Positions 22,567 through 22,671 of a stretch of 22,671 nucleotides of DNA are shown here, one piece after another. Under the pieces are notes generated by a model. It was not told the DNA's origin, did not search any database, and was given only the letters and a program-made list of their open reading frames with translations. The stretch covers positions 1 through 22,671 of the forward strand of contig JBLDXI010000143.1 in assembly GCA_047495785.1 (NCBI GenBank), read 5' to 3'. Position 1 is the first letter of the stretch. The number at the start of each line of letters is the position of its first letter. The DNA comes from Lepidodermella squamata. Taxonomy: Eukaryota > Gastrotricha. A program made the translations under genes and the position numbers.

Positions 22567-22671
22567 TCAGATGTTAAATTTAAACAGCCTTTTCTAGGTA
22601 AATTAAAACAAAAAAGGTTGTTAGTTTTCTCTGATTTCATCCATTTTTTATTCTCAGTCATCAATAATTTT
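22567..22671 (-). promoter_or_regulatory. Upstream flank of gene A with possible 3' splice acceptor
   Basis: The 105 nt before the gene A ATG are AT-rich. Read on the minus strand, a T-rich tract ends in TTTACCTAG, with AG at 22595-22594, leaving a 28-nt leader before the ATG at 22566. This could be the end of a 5' UTR intron or a trans-splice acceptor. No core promoter motif is recognisable in the short stretch available. Confidence 0.35.

Noticed and set aside
1-22671. Prokaryotic-type systems (CRISPR, operons, phage or defence genes)
   Set aside because: Genes are intron-split, no ribosome binding sites precede starts, and there are no repeat-spacer arrays. The sequence is eukaryotic.

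Overview
The window is eukaryotic, almost certainly from an invertebrate animal. Coding sequence is split by mostly short introns (52 to about 140 nt, plus a few large ones), with GT donors and AG acceptors that are usually preceded by a T-rich tract (TTTTCAG, TTTTTAG). A nematode or another small ecdysozoan fits, but the acceptors vary too much (CCAAG, ATAAG, TTCAAG also occur) to name a group.

The dominant structure is a giant inverted repeat. Bases 1-10224 are repeated in reverse complement at 10698-20915, around a 473-base spacer (10225-10697). From the left edge to about position 8640, mirror coordinates always add up to 20916, so there is no net indel over 8.6 kb. Every mirrored reading frame compared there gives the same protein. 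All differences I found lie in the last ~1.6 kb next to the spacer. The left arm stops at the window edge, while the right arm continues into sequence present once only (20916-22671).

Each arm carries two tandem, same-strand paralogues of the membrane-bound sn-1-specific diacylglycerol lipase family (DAGL alpha/beta type), the enzymes that release 2-arachidonoylglycerol or similar 2-monoacylglycerols from diacylglycerol. In the right arm (minus strand) gene A has 11 exons (22566 to 15612) and predicts 739 aa. Gene B has 5 exons (15081 to 10878) and predicts 809 aa. Both have the four-helix N-terminus, the GHSLGAG nucleophile motif, the GKDV Asp motif with identical 52-residue spacing, and a C-terminal His. 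In the left arm (plus strand) gene A is cut by the window edge and starts inside exon 5. Gene B is broken by five net insertions in its last exon.

Gene B carries its whole cytosolic catalytic half on one 1841-nt exon, where gene A has eight introns. This suggests intron loss through a cDNA intermediate. A decayed MULE-type transposase relic lies antisense in the large second intron of gene B, in both arms. The two gene B copies converge on the spacer, so read-through transcripts would be complementary over kilobases. Whether the palindrome is a real fold-back duplication or an assembly product is the main open question. The cluster of indels beside the spacer, in one arm only, is the key clue.
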